Assembly: GCA_964408185.1 (NCBI GenBank)
Contig: CAYOYK010000094.1
Location: 1-6,424, forward strand
Source: CAYOYK01 sp964408185
Lineage (GTDB): Bacteria; Bacillota; Clostridia; Christensenellales; Aristaeellaceae
Length of the DNA stretch: 6,424 nt
Reading direction: 5' to 3'
Shown piece by piece: positions 1 to 5,704 of the stretch; the first letter of the stretch is position 1; the number at the start of each line of letters is the position of its first letter. The translations under genes were made by a program, and so were the position numbers. The notes under the pieces are model-generated. The model worked only from the letters and a program-made list of their open reading frames with translations, ran no database searches and was not told where the DNA came from.

Positions 1-72
1 CCGTATCTGGGCAAGGGCATCAAGTACGCGGACGAGCATATCCGCCGTAAGGAAGGCAAGACCGGCAAGTAA
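1..72 (+). CDS. rplF: 50S ribosomal protein L6, C-terminal end (partial)
   Basis: The window opens inside a reading frame that encodes 23 residues and stops at TAA (70-72). The visible peptide begins PYLGKGIKYADE and ends RRKEGKTGK. This matches the conserved L6 C-terminus, which usually reads P-Y-K-G-K-G-I-R-Y and ends R-R-K-E-G-K-T-G-K. L6 binds 23S rRNA near the factor-binding site of the large subunit. The next gene is L18, as in the canonical spc operon order, which supports the call. Only the tail is present, so the start and most of the protein lie upstream of the window. Confidence 0.95.
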   Translation, partial: PYLGKGIKYADEHIRRKEGKTGK

Positions 73-93
73 ACGAAAGGGGAGTGAACGCAA

Positions 94-462
94 ATGTATA
101 AAACGAGTGATCGCAACGCAGACCGTGTTATCCGTCATGCGCGCGTGCGCAAAAAGATCAGCGGCACCCCGGAAATGCCGCGTCTTTGCGTGTATCGCAG
201 CCTCAACCACATCTACGCCCAAGTCATTGACGATAGCAAGGGCGTAACGCTGGCCGCCGCGTCCACCATGGAAAAGGATGTTCAGGCCCAGATCAAAGAG
301 TTGGATAAGAAGGGCGCGTCCAAGCTCGTCGGCAAGACGGTTGCGGATCGTGCCATCAAAGCAGGCGTGAAGCAGGTTGTGTTCGACCGCGGCGGCTATG
401 TGTACACCGGCCGCGTGGCCGAGCTGGCCGCTGGCGCCCGCGAAGCCGGCCTGGAATTCTAA
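94..462 (+). CDS. rplR: 50S ribosomal protein L18
   Basis: This 122-residue protein has the usual bacterial L18 length. L18 binds 5S rRNA and helps anchor it in the central protuberance of the large subunit. The N-terminal part is basic (RVIRHARVRKKISGT), followed by PRLCVYRSLNHIYAQVIDD, the typical start of the L18 fold. The C-terminus VVFDRGGYVYTGRVAELA is the family signature and includes conserved rRNA-contacting residues. The ATG at 94 is preceded by an A-rich, purine-rich Shine-Dalgarno (AAAGGGGAG, 76-84). It lies 21 nt behind rplF and 18 nt ahead of rpsE, so it is a co-transcribed middle gene of the spc operon. Nothing about it is unusual. Confidence 0.97.
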   Translation: MYKTSDRNADRVIRHARVRKKISGTPEMPRLCVYRSLNHIYAQVIDDSKGVTLAAASTMEKDVQAQIKELDKKGASKLVGKTVADRAIKAGVKQVVFDRGGYVYTGRVAELAAGAREAGLEF

Positions 463-480
463 GAAGGAGGACAAACGCAC

Positions 481-978
481 ATGCAACGCATGGAACAAGT
501 CAGTGAATTCAAAGAGAAGCTTGTTGCCATCAACCGCGTTACGAAGGTCGTAAAGGGCGGTCGTAACTTCCGCTTCTCCGCGTTGGTCGTCGTCGGCGAT
601 GAAAAAGGCCGCGTGGGCGCCGGTATGGGCAAGGCTGCCGAAATTACCGAGGCCATCCGCAAGGGCACTGAGGACGCGAAAAAGAACCTCATCAACGTCC
701 CCATCGTCAACACCACCATCCCGCACGAGTCCGTGGGCCTGTTTGGCACCGGCAAGGTCGTGCTCCTGCCCGCCCCGGAGGGCACCGGCGTAATCGCCGG
801 CGGCGCCGCGCGCGCCGTGCTGGAGCTGGCCGGCATCAAGGATATCCGCACCAAGAGCTATGGCACCAACAACCGCATCAACACGGTCAAAGCCACGCTG
901 GAGGGCCTCAAGCAGCTCCGTTCTGCCGAGCAGGTCGCCAAGCTGCGGGGCAAGACCGTGGAAGAAATTCTGGGTTAA
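481..978 (+). CDS. rpsE: 30S ribosomal protein S5
   Basis: This 165-residue protein is S5, a small-subunit protein at the mRNA entry side that takes part in decoding accuracy; changes in its N-terminal loop are the classical source of spectinomycin resistance. The double-stranded-RNA-binding-like N-terminal domain is visible as VVKGGRNFRFSALVVVGD (about residues 22-40), then GRVGAGMGKAAEI. The C-terminal domain starts near VIAGGAARAVLELAGI and contains SYGTNNRINTVKATLEGL. The start at ATG 481 is favoured by the Shine-Dalgarno AAGGAGG (464-470). A second in-frame ATG at 490 would remove only three residues and cannot be excluded. The frame is intact and family-typical in length. It sits between L18 and L30. 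Confidence 0.97.
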   Translation: MQRMEQVSEFKEKLVAINRVTKVVKGGRNFRFSALVVVGDEKGRVGAGMGKAAEITEAIRKGTEDAKKNLINVPIVNTTIPHESVGLFGTGKVVLLPAPEGTGVIAGGAARAVLELAGIKDIRTKSYGTNNRINTVKATLEGLKQLRSAEQVAKLRGKTVEEILG

Positions 979-993
979 GGGGGCGACACTGAT

Positions 994-1176
994 ATGAAAC
1001 TGCAAATCACGCTCAAAAAGTCGCCCATCTCCAGCCTGCAAAAGCACATTGACACCGTGAAGGCGCTGGGCCTGCACAAGGTCGGCCAAACCGTGACGCA
1101 GCCGGATAACCCCTGCATCCGCGGCCAGATCTTTGTGGTCAAGCACATGGTGGACGTGAAAGAGATTAACGACTAA
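994..1176 (+). CDS. rpmD: 50S ribosomal protein L30
   Basis: This 60-residue protein is the short bacterial form of L30, a large-subunit protein that contacts 23S rRNA. The sequence MKLQITLKKSPIS followed by VKALGLHKVGQTVTQPDNP is the recognisable L30 pattern: a first beta strand, the K-S-x-I motif, then the G-L-x-K-x-x-x-x-V turn. The C-terminus FVVKHMVDVKEIND has the usual form, reading V-K-H-M-V. ATG 994 follows AAGGGGG (977-983), and the gap after rpsE is 15 nt. It is intact. Confidence 0.96.
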   Translation: MKLQITLKKSPISSLQKHIDTVKALGLHKVGQTVTQPDNPCIRGQIFVVKHMVDVKEIND

Positions 1177-1191
1177 AGGAGGGAGAACCCA

Positions 1192-1632
1192 ATGAAACTG
1201 CACGAGCTGCAACCCGCCGCTGGTTCCACTACGGCACCGCGTCGCCTTGGTAGGGGCGTTGGTTCCGGTCTGGGCAAAACCTCCGGCAAGGGCCACAAGG
1301 GCGCCAAGGCGCGCTCCGGCGGCGGCAAGCGCCCCGGCTTTGAGGGCGGCCAGATGCCGCTGTATCGTCGCGTGCCTAAGCGCGGCTTCAACAACATCTA
1401 TCGCACGGAATATGCTATTGTCAACGTAGGGCGTTTGGACATCTTTGAAGACGGCGCGGTCGTTACGGTGGAAGCCCTCAAGGAAGCCGGACTGGTCAAA
1501 AAGACCCTCGCCGGCGTTAAAATCCTTGGGAACGGCGAGCTGACCAAAAAGCTTACCGTGCAAGCTGACCTGTTTACCGATGCTGCCAAGCAGAAGATCG
1601 AAGCCCTCGGCGGGAAAGCCGAGGTGAAGTAA
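1192..1632 (+). CDS. rplO: 50S ribosomal protein L15
   Basis: This 146-residue protein has the standard bacterial length for L15, a late-assembling large-subunit protein. The N-terminus MKLHELQPAAGS is followed by the long basic glycine-rich extension that threads into 23S rRNA (GRGVGSGLGKTSGKGHKG at about residues 20-37, then the RSGGGKRPGFEGGQMPLYRR segment). The C-terminal globular domain includes VKILGNGELTKKLTVQA and ends KIEALGGKAEVK. A strong Shine-Dalgarno (AAAGGAGGG, 1176-1184) overlaps the end of rpmD and fixes the ATG at 1192. Only two bases separate its stop from the secY ATG, so secY translation is likely coupled to it. Confidence 0.97.
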   Translation: MKLHELQPAAGSTTAPRRLGRGVGSGLGKTSGKGHKGAKARSGGGKRPGFEGGQMPLYRRVPKRGFNNIYRTEYAIVNVGRLDIFEDGAVVTVEALKEAGLVKKTLAGVKILGNGELTKKLTVQADLFTDAAKQKIEALGGKAEVK

Positions 1633-1634
1633 GG

Positions 1635-2933
1635 ATGGCCAACAAGAATAACCCCAGCATCTGGGAGAGCCTCCGCAATGCTTGGAAGGTAACGGATATC
1701 CGCAAAAAGCTGATCTATACCTTCCTCATGCTGGTGCTGTTCCGGCTGGTCGGCGTCATCCCTGCTCCCGGCACTGACTACGCGCTCGTCCGCGATGCGC
1801 TGAGCACCGGCGCGAACAACAACGGCCTGTTGGGGCTGGTCAACATGATGACCGGTAACAACTTCAGCCAGATGACCATCATGGCCATGGGCATTACGCC
1901 GTACATCAACGCGAGCATCATTATGCAGCTGCTCACCATCGCCATCCCGGCGCTGGAGCGGCTGCAAAAGAGCGGCCAAGAGGGCCAAAAAAAGATCTCC
2001 CAGATCACCCGGTACGTCACCGTGGGTCTGGCCGTCTTTCAGGCCATCGGTCTGGTGAGCGCACTGGGCTATATCAAGAGCGGTTGGTTCAACTACGCCC
2101 TCGTGGGCGTGAGCATGGCCGGCGGTACCGCCCTCGCCATGTGGATCGGCGAGCGCATCACCTCCAAGGGCATCGGCAACGGCATCTCGCTGCTGATCTT
2201 CGCCGGTATCATCTCCAACCTGTTCAACGGCATCAGCAGCATGATCCAGAGCTGCTTCAGCGCGACCAGCCTGACCCCGTGGCTCCAGCTTCTGGCGGTG
2301 CTGCTGGCGGCGCTGGTGATGATCGTCGTCATCACGTTCGTGGATATGGGCGTGCGCCGCATCAATGTCCAGTTTGCCAAGCGCGTAACCGGACGCAAGA
2401 TGTACGGCGGACAGAACTCCATCATCCCCATGAAGGTGGACAGCGTGGGCGTACTGCCCCTGATCTTCGCCTACTCCTTCATGGCGTTCCCCTCCACCAT
2501 CATCCAGCTGGTAGACCCCAGCAACAACGGCTGGTTCAGCCAGTGGTGGAGCCGGTACATGAACGGCGGCTCCTGGCTGTACTTGGTCGTGACCGCGTTG
2601 CTGATCATCGCGTTTACGTACTTCTACACCTCCATCTCCTTCAACCCGGATGAGATGGCCAAGAACATCCAGCAGCAGGGCGGCATGATCCCGCATGTGC
2701 GGCCGGGTAAGCCCACTGTGGATTACCTCAAGCGCATCAGCAGCCGTCTGACGCTGTTCACCGCCTTCTTCCTTGCCATTCTCGCTACGGTGCCTACGCT
2801 GCTTACCTACCAGACGCAGACGTCGGTTCCCTTCGCGGCCAGCAGTCTGCTGATCGCCGTGAGCGTGGTGCTGGAAACCAAGCGGCAGCTGGACGATCAG
2901 CTTGTCAGCCGCAACTACGATAAGATTTCCTGA
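1635..2933 (+). CDS. secY: Protein translocase channel subunit SecY
   Basis: SecY is the pore subunit of the SecYEG translocon in the cytoplasmic membrane, through which pre-proteins are exported by SecA or inserted by translating ribosomes. The 432-residue length fits Gram-positive SecY. Ten hydrophobic segments can be traced, roughly at residues 24-44, 72-98, 124-145, 153-173, 183-205, 213-237, 264-286, 312-333, 372-393 and 395-412. The family signature MGITPYINASIIMQLL covers about residues 85-100. The motif GKGIGNGISLLIFAGI (about 178-192), the loop GGQNSIIPMKVDSVGVLP and the cytoplasmic loop RPGKPTVDYL (356-365) are all characteristic. The tail ends SRNYDKIS, where many relatives have a Y-x-G-F type ending; this is a small oddity. 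The start ATG lies two bases after the rplO stop; its ribosome site lies inside the rplO end. Confidence 0.98.
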   Translation: MANKNNPSIWESLRNAWKVTDIRKKLIYTFLMLVLFRLVGVIPAPGTDYALVRDALSTGANNNGLLGLVNMMTGNNFSQMTIMAMGITPYINASIIMQLLTIAIPALERLQKSGQEGQKKISQITRYVTVGLAVFQAIGLVSALGYIKSGWFNYALVGVSMAGGTALAMWIGERITSKGIGNGISLLIFAGIISNLFNGISSMIQSCFSATSLTPWLQLLAVLLAALVMIVVITFVDMGVRRINVQFAKRVTGRKMYGGQNSIIPMKVDSVGVLPLIFAYSFMAFPSTIIQLVDPSNNGWFSQWWSRYMNGGSWLYLVVTALLIIAFTYFYTSISFNPDEMAKNIQQQGGMIPHVRPGKPTVDYLKRISSRLTLFTAFFLAILATVPTLLTYQTQTSVPFAASSLLIAVSVVLETKRQLDDQLVSRNYDKIS

Positions 2934-2936
2934 CCC

Positions 2937-2985
2937 GATACGGCCGCAGGGGCGGGGCCATGCGCCTCGCCGCCTGCGGCGTATC
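2937..2985 (+). terminator. Long bulged hairpin directly after secY (attenuator or terminator-like)
   Basis: Three bases after the secY stop, GATAC plus GCCGCAGG (2937-2950, with one bulged G at 2942) pairs with CCTGCGGC plus GTATC (2973-2985). Inside this, GGCG (2951-2954) can pair with CGCC (2968-2971), extended by GGG with CCT. Together this makes a stem of about 20 bp. No T run follows, so it is not a textbook intrinsic terminator. It could pause transcription, protect the 3' end of the secY message or separate the two halves of the operon. The role is inferred; the pairing is seen. Confidence 0.6.
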
Positions 2986-3000
2986 CGCCTGAATTGGCGG

Positions 3001-3029
3001 TAGCCAAAGCGGCGCGGATGTGGTATACT
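3001..3029 (+). promoter_or_regulatory. Predicted sigma-A promoter for adk-map-KOW-infA-rpmJ
   Basis: A -10 element TATACT (3024-3029) matches the consensus TATAAT at five of six bases. It is preceded by TGG, giving the TGn extended -10. Seventeen bases upstream lies TAGCCA (3001-3006), which matches the -35 consensus TTGACA at four of six. Transcription would start near 3036, leaving a leader of about 58 nt before adk. It is placed between the hairpin after secY and the adk Shine-Dalgarno, which fits an internal promoter of the operon. Confidence 0.65.
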
Positions 3030-3094
3030 ATGCGTTGTGACGTAAGTAGGATACCGCTCCACCGCGACGGTGAAGCATCAAAGGAGGGCGAACC

Positions 3095-3724
3095 ATGAAC
3101 CTGATTTTTCTGGGGCCTCCGGGCGCGGGCAAGGGCACGCAGGCGCAGATCATCTGCCAGAAGCTGAGCATCCCTCAGATTTCCACCGGCGATATGCTGC
3201 GCGGCGCCATCGCCAACCAAACCGAGACAGGGCTTGCCGCCAAGGCCTTTATGGACGCGGGGCAGCTTGTGCCGGACGACGTGGTGATTGCCATCGTAAA
3301 GGAGCGCCTTGCCGCCGCCGATTGCCAACAGGGCTACGTGCTGGACGGCTTCCCGCGCACAGTGGCGCAAGCCGCGGCGTTGGACGGCTTTGCGACGATC
3401 GACGCGGTGGTTGACCTCAACGTGCCGGACCAGAAGCTGGTAAGCCGCCTCAGCGGCCGCCGCGTCTGCCCGGACTGCGGCGCGCCCTACCACGTAAGCG
3501 CGCTCAACGGGGCCACGACCTGCGCCAAGTGCAGCGCGACCCTGATCCAGCGCGACGACGATCAGCCCGCTACGGTGCAGAACCGCCTGACGGTCTATCA
3601 CGAGAAGACCGCGCCGCTGATCGATTACTACCAAAAGGCCGACAAGCTGGTGCCGATCGAAGGCGACGGAGATCTGGCCACCATCACGGCCGCCATCCTG
3701 AAGGCGCTAGAGGCGATGGAATGA
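3095..3724 (+). CDS. adk: Adenylate kinase with a zinc-binding LID
   Basis: Adenylate kinase interconverts ATP + AMP and 2 ADP in the cytosol. The 209-residue protein begins with the P-loop GPPGAGKGTQA (residues 7-17), followed by the AMP-binding STGDMLR (30-36) and LDGFPRT (83-89). The LID domain carries four cysteines, C125-x-x-C128 and C143-x-x-C146, the zinc-binding form common in Gram-positive bacteria. After it come QRDDD and the TVQNRLTVYHEKTAPLIDYY segment with the catalytic arginine region. The loop between the cysteine pairs is slightly short compared with many relatives. ATG 3095 has the strong Shine-Dalgarno AAAGGAGGG (3080-3088). Its stop TGA (3722-3724) overlaps the map start in the sequence ATGA, so the two are translationally coupled. 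A promoter lies about 60 nt upstream. Confidence 0.97.
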   Translation: MNLIFLGPPGAGKGTQAQIICQKLSIPQISTGDMLRGAIANQTETGLAAKAFMDAGQLVPDDVVIAIVKERLAAADCQQGYVLDGFPRTVAQAAALDGFATIDAVVDLNVPDQKLVSRLSGRRVCPDCGAPYHVSALNGATTCAKCSATLIQRDDDQPATVQNRLTVYHEKTAPLIDYYQKADKLVPIEGDGDLATITAAILKALEAME

Positions 3725-4497
3725 TCTATCTCAAAAACGCGCAGCAAATCGATCTGATGCGGAAGGCGGGCGCGGCGCTCTACGAGGTGGAGCAGCGTCT
3801 GCGGGAGATCATCCAGCCGGGTATCACCACGCAGGACGTCGATACGGTTGCGGCGGAGCTGATCCGCAAGGCGGGCGCGAAGCCCTCCTTCCTCCATTAC
3901 GAGGGCTACCCGGCGACGGTCTGCTGCTCCGTAAACGAGCAGGTGGTGCACGGGATCCCCTCCGGCAATGTGATCCTTCAGGAGGGCGATATCATCAGCG
4001 TGGACGGCGGGCTCATCCTGGACGGATGGCAGGCCGACAGCGCCTTCACCGTGGGCGTGGGCAAGATCACCCCGGCGGCGAAGCAGTTGATCGACGTGAC
4101 GGAGCGGTGCTTCTTCCTTGGCGCGCGGCAGGCGATGGTCGGCAAGCGGCTGGGGGATATCGGCTGGGCGGTGCAGGAATACGCGGAGCTTCACGGCTAC
4201 GGCGTCATTCGGGATCTGACCGGCCACGGCATCGGCCGCGCCATGCACGAGGATCCGGCCGTGTACAACTTCGGGCGGCCCGGCGAGGGCAAAAAGCTCC
4301 ACGCGGGCATGACCATCTGCATCGAGCCGATGATCGCCATGGGCGACTGGCCCGTGGAGCAGCTGGAAGACGGCTGGACGGTCGTTACCGAGGATGGCAG
4401 CATCTGCTCGCATTACGAGCATACGCTGGTCATCAACGAGCACGGCCTGCCTGAGCTGCTCACCTACCCCGGCTACGTATTCCCGGAGGAGCCCTGA
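3721..4497 (+). CDS. map: Methionine aminopeptidase, type I
   Basis: This enzyme removes the initiator methionine from new proteins, using a dinuclear metal centre. The start is taken at ATG 3721, which overlaps the adk stop and gives the typical MIYLKNAQQIDLMRKAG beginning. The frame stays open upstream to 3529, but that part lies inside adk and is not credible. The 258 residues include all the expected ligands: D95 (in VDGG), D106 (ADSAFT), H169 (GHGIGR), E202 (CIEPMI) and E233 (HYEHTL), with the catalytic histidines H77 (VHGIPSG) and H176 (MHEDP). All sit exactly two positions before the Escherichia coli numbering. There is no N-terminal zinc-finger extension, so this is the short type Ia-like form. 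A Shine-Dalgarno for the next gene lies in its last codons. Confidence 0.97.
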   Translation: MIYLKNAQQIDLMRKAGAALYEVEQRLREIIQPGITTQDVDTVAAELIRKAGAKPSFLHYEGYPATVCCSVNEQVVHGIPSGNVILQEGDIISVDGGLILDGWQADSAFTVGVGKITPAAKQLIDVTERCFFLGARQAMVGKRLGDIGWAVQEYAELHGYGVIRDLTGHGIGRAMHEDPAVYNFGRPGEGKKLHAGMTICIEPMIAMGDWPVEQLEDGWTVVTEDGSICSHYEHTLVINEHGLPELLTYPGYVFPEEP

Positions 4498-4781
4498 TGA
4501 AGACGATCCCATACGAGGCAGGCCGCGCGGCCTACTCCACGCAGGGGCGCGACAAAGGGCGGCTGATGCTGATTGTGGCCGTGCTGGACGAGCGCACCGT
4601 GCTGATCGCCGATGGCGACCTGCGCAAGCTGGATAAGCCCAAGCGCAAGCAGATCAAGCATCTGCGCGCGTTGCCCCACACATTTCCAGAGCTGGCCGAG
4701 AGGCTCGGCTCGCCCCATCCGCCATTGAACAGCGACGTGCGCAAGGCGCTTGCCACGCTGCAACCCGACCCAAAGAATTAG
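4497..4781 (+). CDS. KOW-domain RNA-binding protein (L14e-like)
   Basis: This 94-residue basic protein belongs to the small KOW-domain family commonly found between map and infA in Clostridia and often annotated as an L14e/L6e/L27e-like RNA-binding protein. The KOW-type beta fold covers about residues 9-40. The visible pattern is G-R-D-K-G-R followed by hydrophobic strands and VLIADGDLRKL. The basic stretch DKPKRKQIKHL (46-56) follows and is well conserved in the family. The last third (PELAERLGS onward) is less conserved. ATG 4497 overlaps the map stop (TGATG) and uses GGAGGA (4485-4490) inside map as its ribosome site. Its own stop is overlapped by the infA Shine-Dalgarno. A role at the ribosome is plausible from location and fold, but no specific function is established here. 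Confidence 0.88.
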   Translation: MKTIPYEAGRAAYSTQGRDKGRLMLIVAVLDERTVLIADGDLRKLDKPKRKQIKHLRALPHTFPELAERLGSPHPPLNSDVRKALATLQPDPKN

Positions 4782-4797
4782 GAGGTATGCGCACTTG
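4780..4797 (+). promoter_or_regulatory. Ribosome binding site and TTG start that set the infA N-terminus
   Basis: AGGAGGT (4780-4786) overlaps the stop of the KOW gene and lies eight bases before TTG (4795-4797), which opens the IF-1 frame as (M)SKDDVIEMEG. An ATG directly after the Shine-Dalgarno (4787) is in another frame and too close to be used. An in-frame ATG at 4750 lies inside the KOW gene and would add 15 residues foreign to IF-1. Confidence 0.85.
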
Positions 4798-5016
4798 TCC
4801 AAGGATGACGTCATTGAAATGGAAGGCACGGTTATCGAGGCGCTTCCCAACGCGATGTTCCAAGTGGAGCTCCCCAACGGCCACCGGATCATGGCTCATA
4901 TATCCGGGAAAATGCGCATGAACTTCATCCGCATTTATCCCGGCGACAAAGTTACCATCGAGCTTTCGCCCTACGACCTGACGCGCGGCCGCATTACGTG
5001 GCGCTCCAAGGGCTGA
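4795..5016 (+). CDS. infA: Translation initiation factor IF-1
   Basis: IF-1 binds the A site of the small subunit during initiation and stimulates IF-2 and IF-3. From the TTG at 4795 the protein has 73 residues, the normal length, and forms a single OB fold. The conserved blocks are all present: DDVIEMEGTVIEALPNAMF (4-22), VELPNGHRIMAHISGKMR, the NFIRIYPGDKVTIELSPYD segment and LTRGRITWRSKG at the end. The infA position between the KOW gene and rpmJ is standard for Firmicutes. TTG start codons for infA are plausible in this group, and the Shine-Dalgarno spacing supports this choice over the longer frame. Confidence 0.95.
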   Translation: MSKDDVIEMEGTVIEALPNAMFQVELPNGHRIMAHISGKMRMNFIRIYPGDKVTIELSPYDLTRGRITWRSKG

Positions 5017-5026
5017 TTAGGCGGTC

Positions 5027-5039
5027 GCCCGCAGCGGGC
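5027..5039 (+). other. Short GC hairpin in the infA-rpmJ gap
   Basis: In the 58-nt gap between infA and rpmJ, GCCC (5027-5030) pairs with GGGC (5036-5039) around a five-base loop; the two flanking GC bases make the element fully palindromic apart from one central A. No T run follows. It may be a minor mRNA structure or chance in GC-rich sequence. Confidence 0.3.
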
Positions 5040-5074
5040 CTGCCCCGCCACCATCGACAAGGAGGAATGAAACG

Positions 5075-5188
5075 ATGAAGGTTCGCCCTTCCGTAAAGCC
5101 CATCTGTGAAAAGTGCAAGATCATCAAGCGCAAGGGTCGCGTGATGATTATCTGCGAGAACCCCAAGCACAAGCAGCGTCAAGGCTGA
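5075..5188 (+). CDS. rpmJ: 50S ribosomal protein L36, zinc-binding form
   Basis: This 37-residue gene begins at ATG 5075 behind the strong Shine-Dalgarno AAGGAGGAA (5059-5067). The protein starts MKVRPSVKPICEKCKIIKRK and ends NPKHKQRQG. It has the zinc ligands C11, C14, C27 and H32, the C+ form of L36, which depends on zinc. L36 is the smallest large-subunit protein and sits among 23S rRNA helices at the base of the L7/L12 stalk. The length and all four ligands fit the family exactly. It closes the recognisable operon in this window. Confidence 0.97.
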   Translation: MKVRPSVKPICEKCKIIKRKGRVMIICENPKHKQRQG

Positions 5189-5201
5189 GCACGGGGAAAA
5201 G

Positions 5202-5234
5202 CAAGGGCCGCGTCTATTGCAGACGCGGCCCTTG
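5202..5234 (+). terminator. Terminator-like stem-loop after rpmJ
   Basis: Fourteen bases after the rpmJ stop comes a perfect 14-bp stem: the arm CAAGGGCCGCGTCT (5202-5215) pairs with its complement at 5221-5234 around the loop ATTGC. The tail GCGTTTGTTGG contains only five T in two short runs, so the element is a strong hairpin with a weak U tract. It is the best candidate for the end of the operon transcript. An A run just upstream (GGGGAAAAG) could allow weak bidirectional use. Confidence 0.75.
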
Positions 5235-5248
5235 GCGTTTGTTGGGGG

Positions 5249-5524
5249 TGCGCCTTGCGCGGCGCGGCTATGCGCCTGCGGCGCGGGCTTGCGCCTGCGC
5301 GGGCGGTGCGCCTATGCGGCGCGGGCGGTACGCCTGCGCGGCGCGGCTATGCGCCTGCGCGGCGCGGCTTTGCGCCTGCGGCGCGGGCTTTGCGCCTGCG
5401 GCGCGGCTTTGCGCCTGCGCGGGCGGTGCGCCTATGCGGCGCGGCTTTGCGCCTGCGCGGGCGGTGCGCCTATGCGGCGCGGGCGGTACGCCTGTGCGGC
5501 GCGGCTATGCGCCTACGGGCGCAG
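5249..5524 (+). repeat. Degenerate tandem array of 17-22 nt GC hairpin units
   Basis: About 13 full units and one partial follow each other without spacers, each opening with TGCGCCT or TACGCCT. Full units begin at 5249, 5271, 5290, 5307, 5329, 5350, 5371, 5391, 5410, 5427, 5448, 5465 and 5487; the partial one begins at 5508. Unit lengths are 17, 19, 20, 21 or 22 nt. Most units contain GCGCC followed after three to six bases by GGCGC, so each can fold into its own small hairpin. The commonest unit ends in GGCGCGGCTW, while a shorter variant ends in GCGGGCGG. Long frames run through the array in several phases only because it lacks stop codons; the peptides they give are runs of A, R, G, C and L and look untranslated. 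Confidence 0.85.
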
Positions 5525-5528
5525 AAGG

Positions 5529-5546
5529 GCGGCCCTGCGGGGCCGC
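5529..5546 (+). repeat. TGCG hairpin 1 of the cluster
   Basis: GCGGCCC-TGCG-GGGCCGC forms a perfect 7-bp stem with a TGCG loop. Its inner part, GGCCC-TGCG-GGGCC, recurs at 5915-5928 and inverted at 6409-6422. Confidence 0.75.
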
Positions 5547-5555
5547 GCGCGCTTG

Positions 5556-5571
5556 CATGCGTGGGCGCATG
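5556..5571 (+). repeat. CATGCG hairpin between TGCG hairpins
   Basis: CATGCG-TGGG-CGCATG forms a 6-bp stem with a four-base loop. It departs from the TGCG-loop theme of its neighbours but is spaced like them. Confidence 0.5.
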
Positions 5572-5585
5572 TGCCACGGCGGGGG

Positions 5586-5603
5586 CCGCGCCTGCGGGCG
5601 CGG
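5586..5603 (+). repeat. TGCG hairpin 2 of the cluster
   Basis: CCGCGCC-TGCG-GGCGCGG forms a perfect 7-bp stem. Exactly the same hairpin is found at 5942-5959, and its inverse at 6378-6395. Confidence 0.75.
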
Positions 5604-5635
5604 GGGCACGCCCGCGCGGCGGGGCGGGAACGGTG

Positions 5636-5655
5636 CCTCAGCCTGCGGGCTGAGG
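5636..5655 (+). repeat. TGCG hairpin 3 of the cluster
   Basis: CCTCAGCC-TGCG-GGCTGAGG forms a perfect 8-bp stem. Its outer base pairs (CTCA with TGAG) are not the GC-only type, so the complementarity is less likely to be a composition effect. Confidence 0.8.
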
Positions 5656-5659
5656 AGGG

Positions 5660-5675
5660 GCGGCCTGCGGGCCGC
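5660..5675 (+). repeat. TGCG hairpin 4 of the cluster
   Basis: GCGGCC-TGCG-GGCCGC forms a perfect 6-bp stem, five bases downstream of hairpin 3. Confidence 0.7.
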
Positions 5676-5678
5676 GTG

Positions 5679-5698
5679 CCCCACCCTGCGGGGTGGGG
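5679..5698 (+). repeat. TGCG hairpin 5 of the cluster
   Basis: CCCCACCC-TGCG-GGGTGGGG forms a perfect 8-bp stem. It is the last of the cluster and lies six bases before the A/T-rich palindrome. Confidence 0.8.
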
Positions 5699-5704
5699 TT
5701 CGTC

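Noticed and set aside
2994..2999. TTGGCG as the -35 element of the adk promoter
   Set aside because: The spacing to TATACT would be 24 bases, too long; TAGCCA at 3001 gives a 17-base spacer.
1398..3062. A 554-codon open frame on the - strand
   Set aside because: It lies antisense to rplO and secY, is histidine-, arginine- and aspartate-rich as expected for a shadow frame of GC-rich coding DNA, and the sense strand encodes clear family members.
3529..3720. A 64-residue N-terminal extension of methionine aminopeptidase
   Set aside because: It lies inside adk in another frame; the ATG at 3721 matches the family start and overlaps the adk stop as a coupled gene pair.
3628..4512. A 294-codon open frame on the - strand
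   Set aside because: It is antisense to map, which has all its metal ligands intact.
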